Below, piece after piece: positions 1-10,305 of a DNA stretch of 64,000 nucleotides. Location of the stretch: positions 62,001 to 126,000 of the forward strand of contig RPFO01000575.1 in assembly GCA_009746045.1 (NCBI GenBank), read 5' to 3'. The notes under the pieces were generated by a model. It worked only from the letters and a program-made list of their open reading frames with translations. It did no database searches and had not been told where the DNA came from. Source of the stretch: Mesostigma viride. Its lineage: Eukaryota; Streptophyta; Mesostigmatophyceae; Mesostigmatales; Mesostigmataceae. The translations under genes and the position numbers were made by a program. Numbering within the stretch: position 1 is the first letter of the stretch; each line of letters starts with the position of its first letter.

Positions 1-408
1 ACAGGACTTGATGGTCAATTGATAGGTAGGCGCACTGTAGCGCGCCAGGACCTATGAGACAATTGATGCTGACTAGTGTACGGATAGGTCCACAGGACTA
101 GCCGTATGGACAATTGATAGATCTGCGCGCCAAAGGCGTGCCAGAGTCTGTGTAATCAATTGATTGACAGTTCAGCTGTGACAGTGCAGCTGAATACTTG
201 GACGCGTCCCTAGCAAGCTATATGTGTGACTTGGTCGCACCGGGACGCTAGCTCTTGCGTGCACGCTCTCTTGGCATAACGACCCTGTCGTCTGTGCTAC
301 GTGCAGTCTCGGACTTGACGTGACTTACGTCTGTGTTTGCTCATTATAATAAAGGCAACTTTCCTGCAAGAGCCATGGATTCCCTCGGTGGTAAACTCTC
401 ATTCAACT
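1..408 (+). repeat. 5' LTR of A1, partial
   Basis: This segment matches 7,225-7,632 almost base for base and ends in ...CATTCAACT. It is the last two thirds of a 616-bp LTR. No TGG primer-binding site follows. The next bases are CGTATTACA, and the same bases follow the A2 LTR, so priming may use an internal part of a tRNA. Confidence 0.9.
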
Positions 409-435
409 CGTATTACAATCTTCGTACCAAGAAAA

Positions 436-1219
436 ATGCCGGACTCGATGGAGTTCCGCATTCCGAGGGATTCTGAAATTTTGGGCAGTCCAGCGGACAT
501 CGCCGAATCTCCGGCTGGTCCTTCGACGACTCCTGTTCGTGAAGATCGTCCGGTTCTTAATCCGGCGTGGCAGCGTGTTGTTGACCAGGCGGTAGCGTCC
601 AGTGCGGAGCTACGCGCTCAGCAGCAGGCACTGCTGCAAAACCTACGACTGCCGCCCCCGCCTCCGCAACCTTCGATTGTTTCGGGGTTTCGCGATTACC
701 TTGATTCCATTCGAGCTTTGCTCGCGGACTTCGAGGTCCATACCCGGGCGGGGTTGCAAGCGCCCAGCGCGGTTGCCGAGGTCTCTGAGGAGATCGACAA
801 CGCGGTTTCATCGCTTACAGGTTACCAGCGCAATCTCGCTAACTGGCTGTCGGTTCGTTCGGGCGTCATTCCGACGATTACGACCAACCTGTTTCAAGAC
901 CTTGCGATTCTGCAGTTGCTGTCGCGAGGCTTCCGGACGCGTGAGCGGCAATTGCTGCTCAATCTTGTCGCGTTCTTGTCTGCATTGCGAGAGTGGGCGC
1001 CGGACGGGTGGGATTTTCTAACGATTCTTACCAACCCGCTCCGCATCGTCACGCCGCCGTCGTCGCCGCATTGATCCGGTGACGGGACGTCGGTTGGACC
1101 CCATCGTCATCGAAACTCCGGTGACGATTGAGGTTGGGCAAGGCCAGGAGGCGCCTGCGCCTGTCGCCAACGATCCAATTTACGACTACGACTACTGCGA
1201 TTTTCGTGGTCTCGACTGA
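436..1219 (+). CDS. ORF0 upstream of gag in element A1, one frameshift near its end
   Basis: The ORF starts at the ATG that reads MPDSMEFRIP, the position matching the start MPNSEEFRIP in the A2 copy. The reading frame stops at 1,074, but the next frame continues to a TGA at 1,219 and ends CDFRGLD. The A2 copy ends CDFRGLDY in a single frame, so A1 carries a frameshift near 1,046-1,056. This one needs an extra or two missing bases and is not the homopolymer type seen elsewhere. The protein has a Pro-rich N-terminal third and a helical core with a conserved SLTGYQRNL segment and a run RERQLLLNLVAFL. No catalytic motif is visible. It may be an accessory capsid-like domain. Confidence 0.7.
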
Positions 1220-1341
1220 ATTCGGCATGGTGGCGCGGTCGGCACCGGGGCAGGCGGCTTTTTGACAGATTGTACATATCTACCTGTCTTTTGTTTTCCA
1301 GCTGCTTAGCTCAGGGCCATACACAGCTAGTGTAGTTTACC

Positions 1342-2439
1342 ATGGCTGAGGGACGCCGTAGCAAGGGCCTAGCCAGTGGGAATAATAATGGGGGTGCTGG
1401 TAGCGGGACCGCTCACGTAGATGACGTGGGGGTCACCGGAGAAATCACTAATATCCCTTTGAATAATAACACTACACATGCTGTTTCTGGATATGATCTC
1501 ACCACCCAGGGTCTGCTTATTGTTAATCAGCTGCAACCTGTCACTTCAGACTCAAAGCCAAAGCAGGCAGAGGAGTTTGTGGAAGGACTAGAGGGGTTTC
1601 CAAGTTTGTACGGTGGTACAAACTATTATCAGATCTGGATAGGCAGCCAGACTTTTGGCAAGTGCACAGATCAGATTAAAGACCTCACTAGAGAGTGCAA
1701 GAAGGCCAACAAGGCCTGGGCAGTCTACGTGGCAGAGCTGAGGGAGCTGCTAGAGGATCAGAGGAAGAAAGTGGGGATCCATTGGCAGGATAAATACCAG
1801 GGGTGGGAGGTTAAGGGAGACCTTATCCAGAACTTCCTCAATTATTGTAAAATGGTTGAGGAGGGCAGGGCTCACGGCTTCAATGTCGCTGACAGCATAG
1901 CCCTGACAAACTGGCTCAAGGTTTCTGGGCTGGACAAGGCAACACGTGGCTCTTTAAAGGTCATGTGTGCCCCACACTCTACCCTCAAGGCCTACAAGGT
2001 CATAATCAAACAAGCACTCGAGGCAGAGGAGCTGTTTGAGGGTGGAATGCCAGCTGTGAAGGCTACCCACGCAGGTGGGCGTGCCCAGGGGGGCTCCAAG
2101 ACGTCTGAGGCTGACAGAAGCCAAGGAGGACGTGGGGGCAACCACAACAAGCGGAAGGCCAACCATTCACCCGACCCTGACGGGCAATCACATGCCAAGT
2201 CGGTGTTCAGGAGGGTGGGTGGTAAGCCCAGGCAGGGTAACGCGCCTGACAACGGGGGAGGAGGCCAGGGCAAGTCAAAGATCCAGTGCTACCTGTGCAA
2301 GGGGTGGGGGCACATCAAGAAGGAGTGTCCCAGCTTCAAGAAGACCCAGGGCCAGGGCAGCAACAAGAAGAACAACAACAAGTCCCAGGCAGGCCAGCCT
2401 TCAAAGGGCAGTCAGCAAGAAGACAACAAGGAGCAGTGA
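1342..2439 (+). CDS. gag: Gag of copia-like element A1
   Basis: This 365-residue protein has a helical middle region typical of copia Gag and a basic, Gly/Asn/Lys-rich C-terminal part. It carries one canonical CX2CX4HX4C zinc knuckle (CYLCKGWGHIKKEC) at about residues 316-329, which binds the RNA genome during particle assembly. The start is the ATG in ACCATGGCT. It stops at a TGA (2,437-2,439) after which the same frame stays open for 2.9 kb into pol. Gag-Pol is therefore probably made by stop-codon readthrough in the context CAG TGA CTG. The A2 copy (30,758-31,873) is 371 residues and very similar. Confidence 0.92.
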   Translation: MAEGRRSKGLASGNNNGGAGSGTAHVDDVGVTGEITNIPLNNNTTHAVSGYDLTTQGLLIVNQLQPVTSDSKPKQAEEFVEGLEGFPSLYGGTNYYQIWIGSQTFGKCTDQIKDLTRECKKANKAWAVYVAELRELLEDQRKKVGIHWQDKYQGWEVKGDLIQNFLNYCKMVEEGRAHGFNVADSIALTNWLKVSGLDKATRGSLKVMCAPHSTLKAYKVIIKQALEAEELFEGGMPAVKATHAGGRAQGGSKTSEADRSQGGRGGNHNKRKANHSPDPDGQSHAKSVFRRVGGKPRQGNAPDNGGGGQGKSKIQCYLCKGWGHIKKECPSFKKTQGQGSNKKNNNKSQAGQPSKGSQQEDNKEQ

Positions 2440-5400
2440 CTGTCTGAGGCAACCCCTACACACCTTAATTCACCCAAGGGGGAGGCCAGGTGCTCCAATG
2501 CAGATTTTATATCTGGGCAACAAGAGGGTGATCTCCAGGTTCATGGTGGCCCCAGGTCACCTGGAGAGGTACAGGTTCCTATGAAGACGTCCTTGACAGC
2601 TGGTGCAGCTGTAAGAATGTCTGACCCCATGCATCCTTGTGCTGGGCACGAGGGTGGACCTCTCATTTTGAGAGAAACCAATGTACAACCACAGAGGGGT
2701 GTGAAGGCCTCTGGTGGTATGCATGTGGTCCCTGCTGGCGGTCCAGGTGTTGGGCATGAGCAGGGTGACTCAGACTCTGAGTCAGAACAGGATGGAAGAC
2801 AGCATGGTGATGCTGGACAACCTGACAGCACAGTCCTGACTGTGCCAGGGACTGCTTCCTCTGTGTACCAGGAGTTGGGTGCCCGAATCCACAACATGTT
2901 TGGGCATGCCACTTCTCTGTCAAACAACTTTGCCTTCCGTATGGGCAGGGCACCCCTTCTTAAGGCGTGTCAGCAAGCTGCCTCACGGTGTAAGTGCCAG
3001 TTGTCCTCCAACAAGCCCAGGAAATCACATGCCAAAGCTATACCTCAGAGCATTGGTGATCTGCAGTGTGATATCCAACACATCAGGGGCATGCAACTGT
3101 TGGTGTGCGTGGACAGGTACACAAAATACAAGGTGCTGGAGCATTTACCTTCTATGAAGAACAGGTACTTGCTGGCTGCCCTGCAGAATGTAAGAGCCAA
3201 GTTTCCTACCACAAGGATCCAGGTGGACATGCAGTTTCAGCATCTCAAGGGTGATCCCACCCTTCCTGAGTTGCTGGTTACACCTAGGGAGGCTCATGGG
3301 CAGCAGGGTGCTATAGAGAGGGCAATCCAGGAGGTCAAGAAATTGATTATCTCTGAAGACTGGGTACCCTTATCTGCACCTGCACTTGTCAGGAGTGCAT
3401 GGCTGAGGAACGTGGAGCAGCAGCTGAACAGCAGGGTTAACTTCTACTATGATGGAGTTGCTGTCAGCCCAATGGGTCTATATCATGGCCTGTGCCCACC
3501 ACATGTGCTGGAGGGCTGGAAACATGCTGCACATGTCACCTTTGCCAAGCTGAGGGAGAAGGACCGGGGTTGGAAGATGCTGGAGCCACAAGTGGGTCAG
3601 AAGGTCCTAGCTTGGAAGGAACCTAGCCTTTATGGCAAACGTGGTAGCTGGAGTCCTGGGGTGGTTACCCAGGTTGATGAAGCTAGCCACGCATGCTTGG
3701 TCAGCATGGAGGACGAACCAAAGCATGTGCACCGGCTGAGTTGGTCATATGTCAAGCCTAACCTGATGAATGAGGGCAGTCAGGCACAAGGCTCACAGGA
3801 CCTGCAGGATTTTCAGGTCCCAAGTGACATCACTGATGCAACGACCACATCTGTTGCAGGGGAATCTGTCAGCCCTGGCCAGGTTGCAGAGGTACCTGTT
3901 GAACAGGCTGCAAGGTCAACAGCTGGGGAGTCAACTGTCAAGCCCAAGGCTCTAACCAAGCCCAGGGGGACAAGTTTGGCTGGATTAATTGGGGCTCTGC
4001 AAAGGGCCAAGAAGCAGCCCAAGGTAGCCAAGCTCAGGTGGCATGGCAATCTGGGGCTGGACACTGCCTTAGAGGTAGACACTAATTCTCAGGTTTCCAT
4101 CATTGGGACCAGAGCTGCAGCAGGGTACAGCATGACTGAACCCAGCTATCAGTTTGTGTCTGACTTCAGTGGCGGGGTACACGTGAAGGTACTGGGTGAG
4201 GTATCCATTCCTATCCTTGGACAGGACACTGCTTTTTGTGTCTTGGAGGGCTATCAGGGACCTGCTCTTCTGGGGCAGAATTTCCTATGCCAGGATGGGG
4301 TAGTGATCACGTCCTCTCTCCTGACTAAGGAAGGGGCTGGTCAGGTCCCACTGATTAATTTCAGGACCACTCACCTATCACGTGCAGTAACCAGGACGGT
4401 TAAGCGTGTGCAAGTGTGCCAGGGGCAGGAGCCCTTGGTTGATGACCTCATATTGCCAGCTGCTAGTCATCCAAGCAGTTTGGGCATTGGTCCTCACTCA
4501 CTTGCTGGACACAGCCCTATAAACTACCAAGGCCTGGTGAAGCTCATGTCCTCTCCCATTATGTGTCCCCAGGTCACACTGGGTCTGATTAAATCTGGGG
4601 AGGACTGGATCTCCAAGAAATGCGTGGAACCTGTCAATGACCTGCCTCCTGCACGACGTCTACTCAAGCTCAAGTTTGTCATCAAGATGAAGGAGGTGGA
4701 CGGGGTCAAGGTACCACACGTCAGGCCAGTACTGAATGAGTTCAAGGGTACTGGTGAGTGCACCGCTGAGGAGTTGTATACCCCTGGCATGCTGCATGAC
4801 ACTTGGAGGCTGCTGCTGTGTGTATTTCTAGGCCTTCTCAACAAGGGCTTGGACTATGGCTCAGTGGTGGTAGACTTCAAGAGGGCATTTCTGGAGGGGG
4901 ATGCAGATGTGGCACAGGAAAAGTGGGAGGGCAAGACGCCTTTCTATGTCAGGGTGCCTGCTGTATGGAAAAGGGACATTCACACTGAGTTCCTTAAAAT
5001 CCTCAAGGGCCTGGAGGGCCTGAGGTCAAGTCCAATAATCTGGAGGGAGACTCTCAACCGTTTCCTGAAGGAGCATTGCAACTTGAAGGTTTCTCCTGTA
5101 GACCCCTGTCTGTTTCTGGGGCAATGGGAAGGCCTACCAGTGTATGCTTCGCTGCACGGGGATGACCTACATCTGATAGCTCCCACGTCGTGGCTTAAGG
5201 AGCTGATCTCCATCATTAAGTCCAAGTTTCCTCTGGGTAGGGAGCAATGGCAGGTGGAGAATGAGCCTCTCCTGTTTGTGGGCATGGAGGCCACACTGGT
5301 GAAGAAGGGGGGGAGTGGCGTATGCTGCTGGTGGGGGGCAACGATTATCAAGAGACCCTCATTAGCAAGCTTCCTCCAGTCATCACACAGGCACTGTGTC

Positions 5401-6065
5401 CCATGGTGAGGGGCATGGTTGCTTGGGTGGCAGGCATTTCCAGGCCAGACCTTATGGTCATAGCCAGGTTGCCTGATGACATGCTGACAGAGCTAGGGTC
5501 TGCCAAGGTGGCTGATCAGGTCAGGGCTTCGTCTGGCATTCTGTTGTCTGCAGTGGATTTATCACAACCCATTTGCATGGAGCTGTATGTGGATAGCTCA
5601 ATGGACAGCAGGCAGGTCTCCAAGGTCAGGGGCAGGGCTGCAGGGCTCTTTGTGCTCAGACAGGAAGGCCTGGGGAGTTTGGTGAGCTGGTTTAGTCGCC
5701 TGCACAAACGGGTGGCTGTCAGTAGTGATGTGGCAGAATGCAGGGCTATTTGTGAAGGCATTCACACAAGCCTTTATCTGAAGGAGTTGCTTCATCAGAT
5801 GACTTCTAACACTCCTTGGCCACTTCAGGTTACCACTCTTCTAAAAACAGACTCCATGGGGATGGTGCAGTTTGTGCACAGGCAGATGGCCAGAAGTAGG
5901 GACTTGGATTATCTCCTTCTTAAGGAATTGTCCTCCTTGGCCAATATTGAGCATATCCCTGGGGTTGACAATCCTGCTGATGCTTTGACCAAGCTAGTGC
6001 AGAAGGCAGCAGTGCAATACAAGGTTCTTCAGTCTCTGATGGACCCATCTCAGCAAGCTGTCTAA
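2440..6065 (+). CDS. pol: Pol of copia-like element A1: integrase, protease-like, RT, RNase H (one frameshift)
   Basis: The frame is continuous with gag across its TGA; the first internal Met is at 2,581. Counting from that Met, a zinc-binding pre-integrase motif (HNMFGH with later Cys residues) lies at about 104-140. The integrase core has Asp164, Asp216 and Glu246. A retropepsin-like segment has VDTNSQVSII at about 498 and ALLGQNF at about 562. RT has DFKRAFLEG at about 765, LHGDD at about 859 and FVGME at about 899. The frame ends at 5,409; RNase H continues from about 5,322 to 6,065 in the next frame, with D, E, D, D residues in YVDSS, AECRA, KTDSM and NPADALTK. One added G in the G7 run at 5,307-5,313 restores a single frame. 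Placing the protease after integrase differs from the usual copia order. Confidence 0.9.
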
Positions 6066-7016
6066 GCTGGTGCCTGGTTATAGGGCATTGGAGAGCAGAT
6101 TGTGTGGTAGTGTCAGCATTGTGACTGGCATAATACCTGTATTTTAGTCTGTACTAAGGCTCATGGACCATGGTACACTCACTCTGATTTTAATCAGGAT
6201 ACAGCCAGGTTTTGGCTGGGGTTCATGCTGTTGACTACACAAGGTTGACAGGTCCATTACAGACCATGTATTCTATTTAAAAAGAAATGTATATTTGTAC
6301 ATACCTCTCACAATGGTCTGGGAACCTTTATTCTGGGGTTTATAGGGCGGGGTTCGATTCCCTGGTATTATGTTTCTACAAGCTGGCCTGCTCAGGTGTT
6401 TTACCTGTTCAGACTTCCCTAGTTCCCCAGGGCAGGATTTAATTGTTGCCTATGTGTTTCATTTTGTCATTTGTTTGCTGTGGCAATTTATCATCTGACA
6501 AGTAGACGGGCGCCATAAGACGGGCGCCAATACTAACCTGTTGAGAGTATGACGGGGAAACTATTGTAATACGTCTTACTTTGTCAAGTGGTATTTCAAT
6601 TGTCATGGATTTATTGTGCTTATATTAGATATGTACTGGGTTTTATGGGATTAGTATCTGGGATTAATGTAACTCACCGCCAGAAGGTCATTGTACTGGA
6701 GGCTCTACCGAGGTGATGGGATTAATTCCTGGAGAAGACCTCATAGAATTAACCTGTATGTATTTAATTTTGTGTGTTTCTAATATCTGGTGGTACTCTG
6801 TAATGCCACTTCCATAGGTTTTTATCCATTTCTCATGAAATGGTTTTCCCTGTGGCAGATCTGTTTCTTTTCCAGTTCCTTAAAAGAAAGGGCTGGGGGA
6901 ATGGCATTGGCCATTAAAGACATCTGTTCAAGCTTCAAGCTGGAGTGAAGGACATTTCAAGCTACTTCAAGGGTCCCTGGCAGGGGATGTGATCCCTAAA
7001 GAAAAGAAGGGATTGG
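6066..7016 (+). other. 3' internal non-coding region of A1 with polypurine tract
   Basis: These 950 bases between the RNase H stop and the 3' LTR hold no ORF of note. The last 20 bases before the LTR are purine-rich (AAAGAAAAGAAGGGATTGG), a fitting polypurine tract. At about 6,346-6,362 lies GGTTCGATTCC inside a T-arm-like hairpin, a match to the pol III B box. It is also present in A2. Confidence 0.6.
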
Positions 7017-7632
7017 AGTTAACGTAAAGGATTTACGTTAGATGGATAGAGATTGTTACGCTCTTTCCAACGGCACCTTGAACGCCTCATTTGGTTAAGG
7101 AACGTAAAAGTTATGACGTTTCCTAGGCTGTGCCGACAGTACCCGGCGCGCCACTGTGGGCGCGTACGGACACAGGATGTACAAGTGTCACTTTGATAGT
7201 CCGCAGGACGTTGACAGGACTTGTACAGGACTTGATGGTCAATTGATAGGTAGGCGCACTGTAGCGCGCCAGGACCTATGAGACAATTGATGCTGACTAG
7301 TGTACGGATAGGTCCACAGGACTAGCCGTATGGACAATTGATAGATCTGCGCGCCAAAGGCGTGCCAGAGTCTGTGTAATCAATTGATTGACAGTTCAGC
7401 TGTGACAGTGCAGCTGAATACTTGGACGCGTCCCTAGCAAGCTATATGTGTGACTTGGTCGCACCGGGACGCTAGCTCTTGCTTGCACGCTCTCTTGGCA
7501 TAACGACCCTGTCGTCTGTGCTACGTGCAGTCTCGGACTTGACGTGACTTACGTCTGTGTTTGCTCATTATAATAAAGGCAACTTTCCTGCAAGAGCCAT
7601 GGATTCCCTCGGTGGTAAACTCTCATTCAACT
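7017..7632 (+). repeat. 3' LTR of A1
   Basis: A complete LTR of 616 bp that begins AGTTAACG and ends CATTCAACT, so its ends form the short inverted repeat AGTT/AACT. The right half repeats bases 1-408. Confidence 0.92.
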
Positions 7633-8880
7633 GTTATTGCCCGTTGCCGACGCTTTCTGCAGGGGGACTGGGAGGGGCTGTTTGGCGTGCCGCCCCCGCG
7701 CACGGCCCGGCTGTCGGGGGAGGTCTCTTTCGAGCGGGTGGCCGCCGACGTCATCCGCCTCGTCCGCGAGGGGCAGCTCAGCCGGGCCATGACCCGCTTG
7801 GACATGGCCAAGCTGGCCCCCGCCAATGCGGCTACCCTGGCGGCCTTGGAGGCTCTTCACCCTGCGGAGCCCGGATTCCAGCTGCCCGTGCCGGACCCCC
7901 TGCCGGCCCCCCTCCGGCTGGACCGCGACTGCTTCCTGGAGGTGATGCGTGCGGTCCCGCGGGCTTCCTCTACCGGGCCGTCGGGCTGGCGCTACGAGCA
8001 CTTGGAGGTCCTGGTGGGGCATGGGGGCGAGGACATTCTCTTTGACACCCTCATTGACCTGGCGGCTGGTCGCGTTCCTCTCGCTGCGCGCGAGTGGTTA
8101 GCGGGCGCTCGCCTCCTCGCTCTGCTCGATCAAGGGTGTCTTGCCCCCCGGCCCCCGAGGGCAAGGTGCGCCCGATCGCCTGCGGTGAGGTGCTCCGCAA
8201 GCTCGTGGGCAAAGTGATCTGCCGCCAAAAGGCGCCCGAGCTCCGTGCCTTTTTCTGCCCGCCCCTCGCAGCGGGTGAGACCTCGGTGGCGGCCCAGCTG
8301 GGGGTGACGACTCCAGGCGGGGCGGATATCCTCATCCATTCGGTGCAGGCCTACCTCGAGGCCCACCCCACCCACGCTGTCGTCAAGGTCGACTGCCACA
8401 ACGCGTTCAACAGTCTGTCCCGCGCCAGCATGTTTGCGGCAGTCATGGAGTCCTTCGAGGACTTGTACGCTTGGACAGCCGTGTGCTACGGCCAGCCCGG
8501 CCAACTGGTTCACATCATGGAGGACGGCACTCGTGGTGGCCTGCTGTCGCGGTCGGGCACCCAGCAAGGGGACCCCCTGGGACCCCTGTACTTTGCCGCC
8601 CCCCTCCAGGGTTGCCTCCAAGCGGTCCATGCTGCCCACCCGGCGGTTGCTATCCAGGCCTACTTGGATGATATCTACCTCCTGGGCCCTGTGCCGGACA
8701 CCACCGCGGCTCTGCTGGCACTGCAGACCGCGGTGGCCGACATCAGCCTCCAGTTGACCCTGGCCAAGTGCGCGGTGTACTCGCCCCAAGGTGATTGCTC
8801 CGGCTTTCCGCCCCAGCTCTTGGGCCGGGACGAGCGCCTCCATGGGTTGGATGTCCTCGGCGTTCCGATTGGCGACCCCG
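7633..8880 (+). pseudogene. Non-LTR-type reverse transcriptase ORF (D), part 1
   Basis: The ORF enters from the A1 boundary in frame (GVPPPRTARLSG) and continues to 8,880 with a frameshift near 8,144-8,156. One added C in the C5 or C6 run there joins the two frames at GKVRPIACGEVL. RT motifs are clear: KVDCHNAFNSLSR, SRSGTQQGDPLGP and AYLDDIYLL, with the YLDD catalytic pair. The family is a LINE-type RT common in protist genomes; I do not name the clade. The ORF is cut by B1 exactly inside a codon series and resumes at 17,292. The 5' part lies left of A1, outside the window. D also lacks the C-terminal region usual for the family, so it is a dead copy. Confidence 0.85.
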
Positions 8881-9338
8881 AGATGGATGGAGACTAGGGA
8901 CGACGAACAACTGCTGAAGCTGAAAGCGAATGATGATTGTATTAGCAATAATACAATGAGAGAGCAATGGAAGCTGAGGGCTCAGAATGGAACGTCTGGG
9001 CAAACTCGGGTCCTGCGGCACTCCCCAGTGCTACGCCTATATGCCTATGGCGGTGCTACCTGCAGCACCTCACCAGTGGACAACTGTACACTGCAACGCC
9101 ATGCGACCACGTCACTAGCATCAACTACACTCGGCCCGTCCAGAACCGGATAACCCGGGTCTGGCGGGTCGAGCTAGAGTCTAGGCACAGTCTGGCACTA
9201 ACCGCACATCGGTCCACATGACACCTCAGTACCGTACACCCTGCCGTACTGTACTGAGGTGTCCCGCTCAGCCGCGGTAGGCAATACGCGGCGCGCAGGC
9301 CGGAAATCCGTGTGTCAGCCTAAGCATCTCATCTAACT
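8881..9338 (-). repeat. 3' LTR of B1
   Basis: A 458-bp copy of the B-family LTR. It matches 16,829-17,286 with only a few substitutions. In element orientation it starts AGTTAGATGAG. Confidence 0.9.
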
Positions 9339-10305
9339 CCCATTATGTTTTCCTTTCAGGTTGCAGGCTAGCGACTTCAAGCCTGACCCTGCCCAGCTAG
9401 GAGACTGACTCCAAGCTGACTGAGGTGCTGAGCAACGGACACCCATACTGCAACATCTGGACTGAAAAAGATGGGCCCCAGAACTCGTGCAATACTTGTG
9501 ATGGCATCACGTTTAGCTCAACATGCCCGGGGAGTTCCTCCTCCTCGCGAGCTCACAAGGGAGATAGCTATGCCTGTCTGCCTATCCAGGGAGTGCATCA
9601 CCAGCCAAGAGAGCCAATGTAAAAAAAATGCCAAGGTAACCGTTTAAGAGGTTCCATGTTGTTCCATCATCATCGCCCACTCAGAGAAAAAAATACCCAG
9701 CCAGGCTGGGTCAACTGAGCTCAGGTTACCTGCAACCTGAGGGGTGACAGTAGACAGGTTTATTGCACCCTGCACTGACCATGTTGTACCTGCACAACAT
9801 GTGAGGACCAGCCACCCCTGCCCTGCACAGAGGGGGCTGAAGTCCTAGTGACAGGTGACAGGAATATTTCATCCTGCACCTGTGCTGAGCACATTGTACT
9901 ATACAACATGACAGCACCCATGCCTTTACTGCCACTGAACAGTGAGGCCAGGTGGCCCAGGAGCGCCACAGTGAACTGTGGTCCTGGGTAACCACCTGTC
10001 AAGGGAGCTTTGACCCTCCACTTGAATGGGAGGCACCTGAGCCACTGAGCTCAAGGCCAATCCACCAAGGCATACACCCTAGTGGAGAAAGAATGTGAGA
10101 TACATCCCCTGCCCACCTAGGAAGGTGGGCAGAACGAAATTCCATGGTGTTGAGAAAATCAAAACAGATTTTATTGGGCATAGGGCACGCAGATGTATGA
10201 AAACAGACTCCAAACCAACCCCCCTTGCTGGAAGCCACAACCTACCCCTTGGACCTGCCCAAGGGGTACTGGGTTACCTAGGCGGCCCTGGTGAACAGGA
10301 CCCTG
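9339..10305 (-). other. 3' non-coding region of B1
   Basis: About 970 bases between the RNase H stop and the 3' LTR. They contain no convincing ORF. A segment at about 9,760-9,900 corresponds to a unit that is duplicated in B2. Confidence 0.6.

Larger units (their letters stand above)
1..7632 (+). mobile_element. Ty1/copia-like LTR retrotransposon A1 (5' end outside window)
   Basis: The element runs from a 5' LTR cut by the window edge to a complete 3' LTR ending at 7,632. Gene order is ORF0, gag with a zinc knuckle, integrase, retropepsin-like domain, reverse transcriptase, RNase H. The integrase and RT types are those of copia (Pseudoviridae). The overlapping parts of the two LTRs differ at about one visible base (255 versus 7,483), so the insertion is recent. 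It sits directly against the D reverse-transcriptase ORF at 7,633. The expected duplicate of the flanking GTTAT lies left of the window. A2 at 25,570-36,167 is a second copy of the same family. Confidence 0.93.

Noticed and set aside
8881..9338. Independent DNA transposon or gene suggested by the repeated 458-bp unit and its small ORF (8,967-9,221)
   Set aside because: TSDs and the internal gag-pol show it is an LTR; the ORF is incidental.
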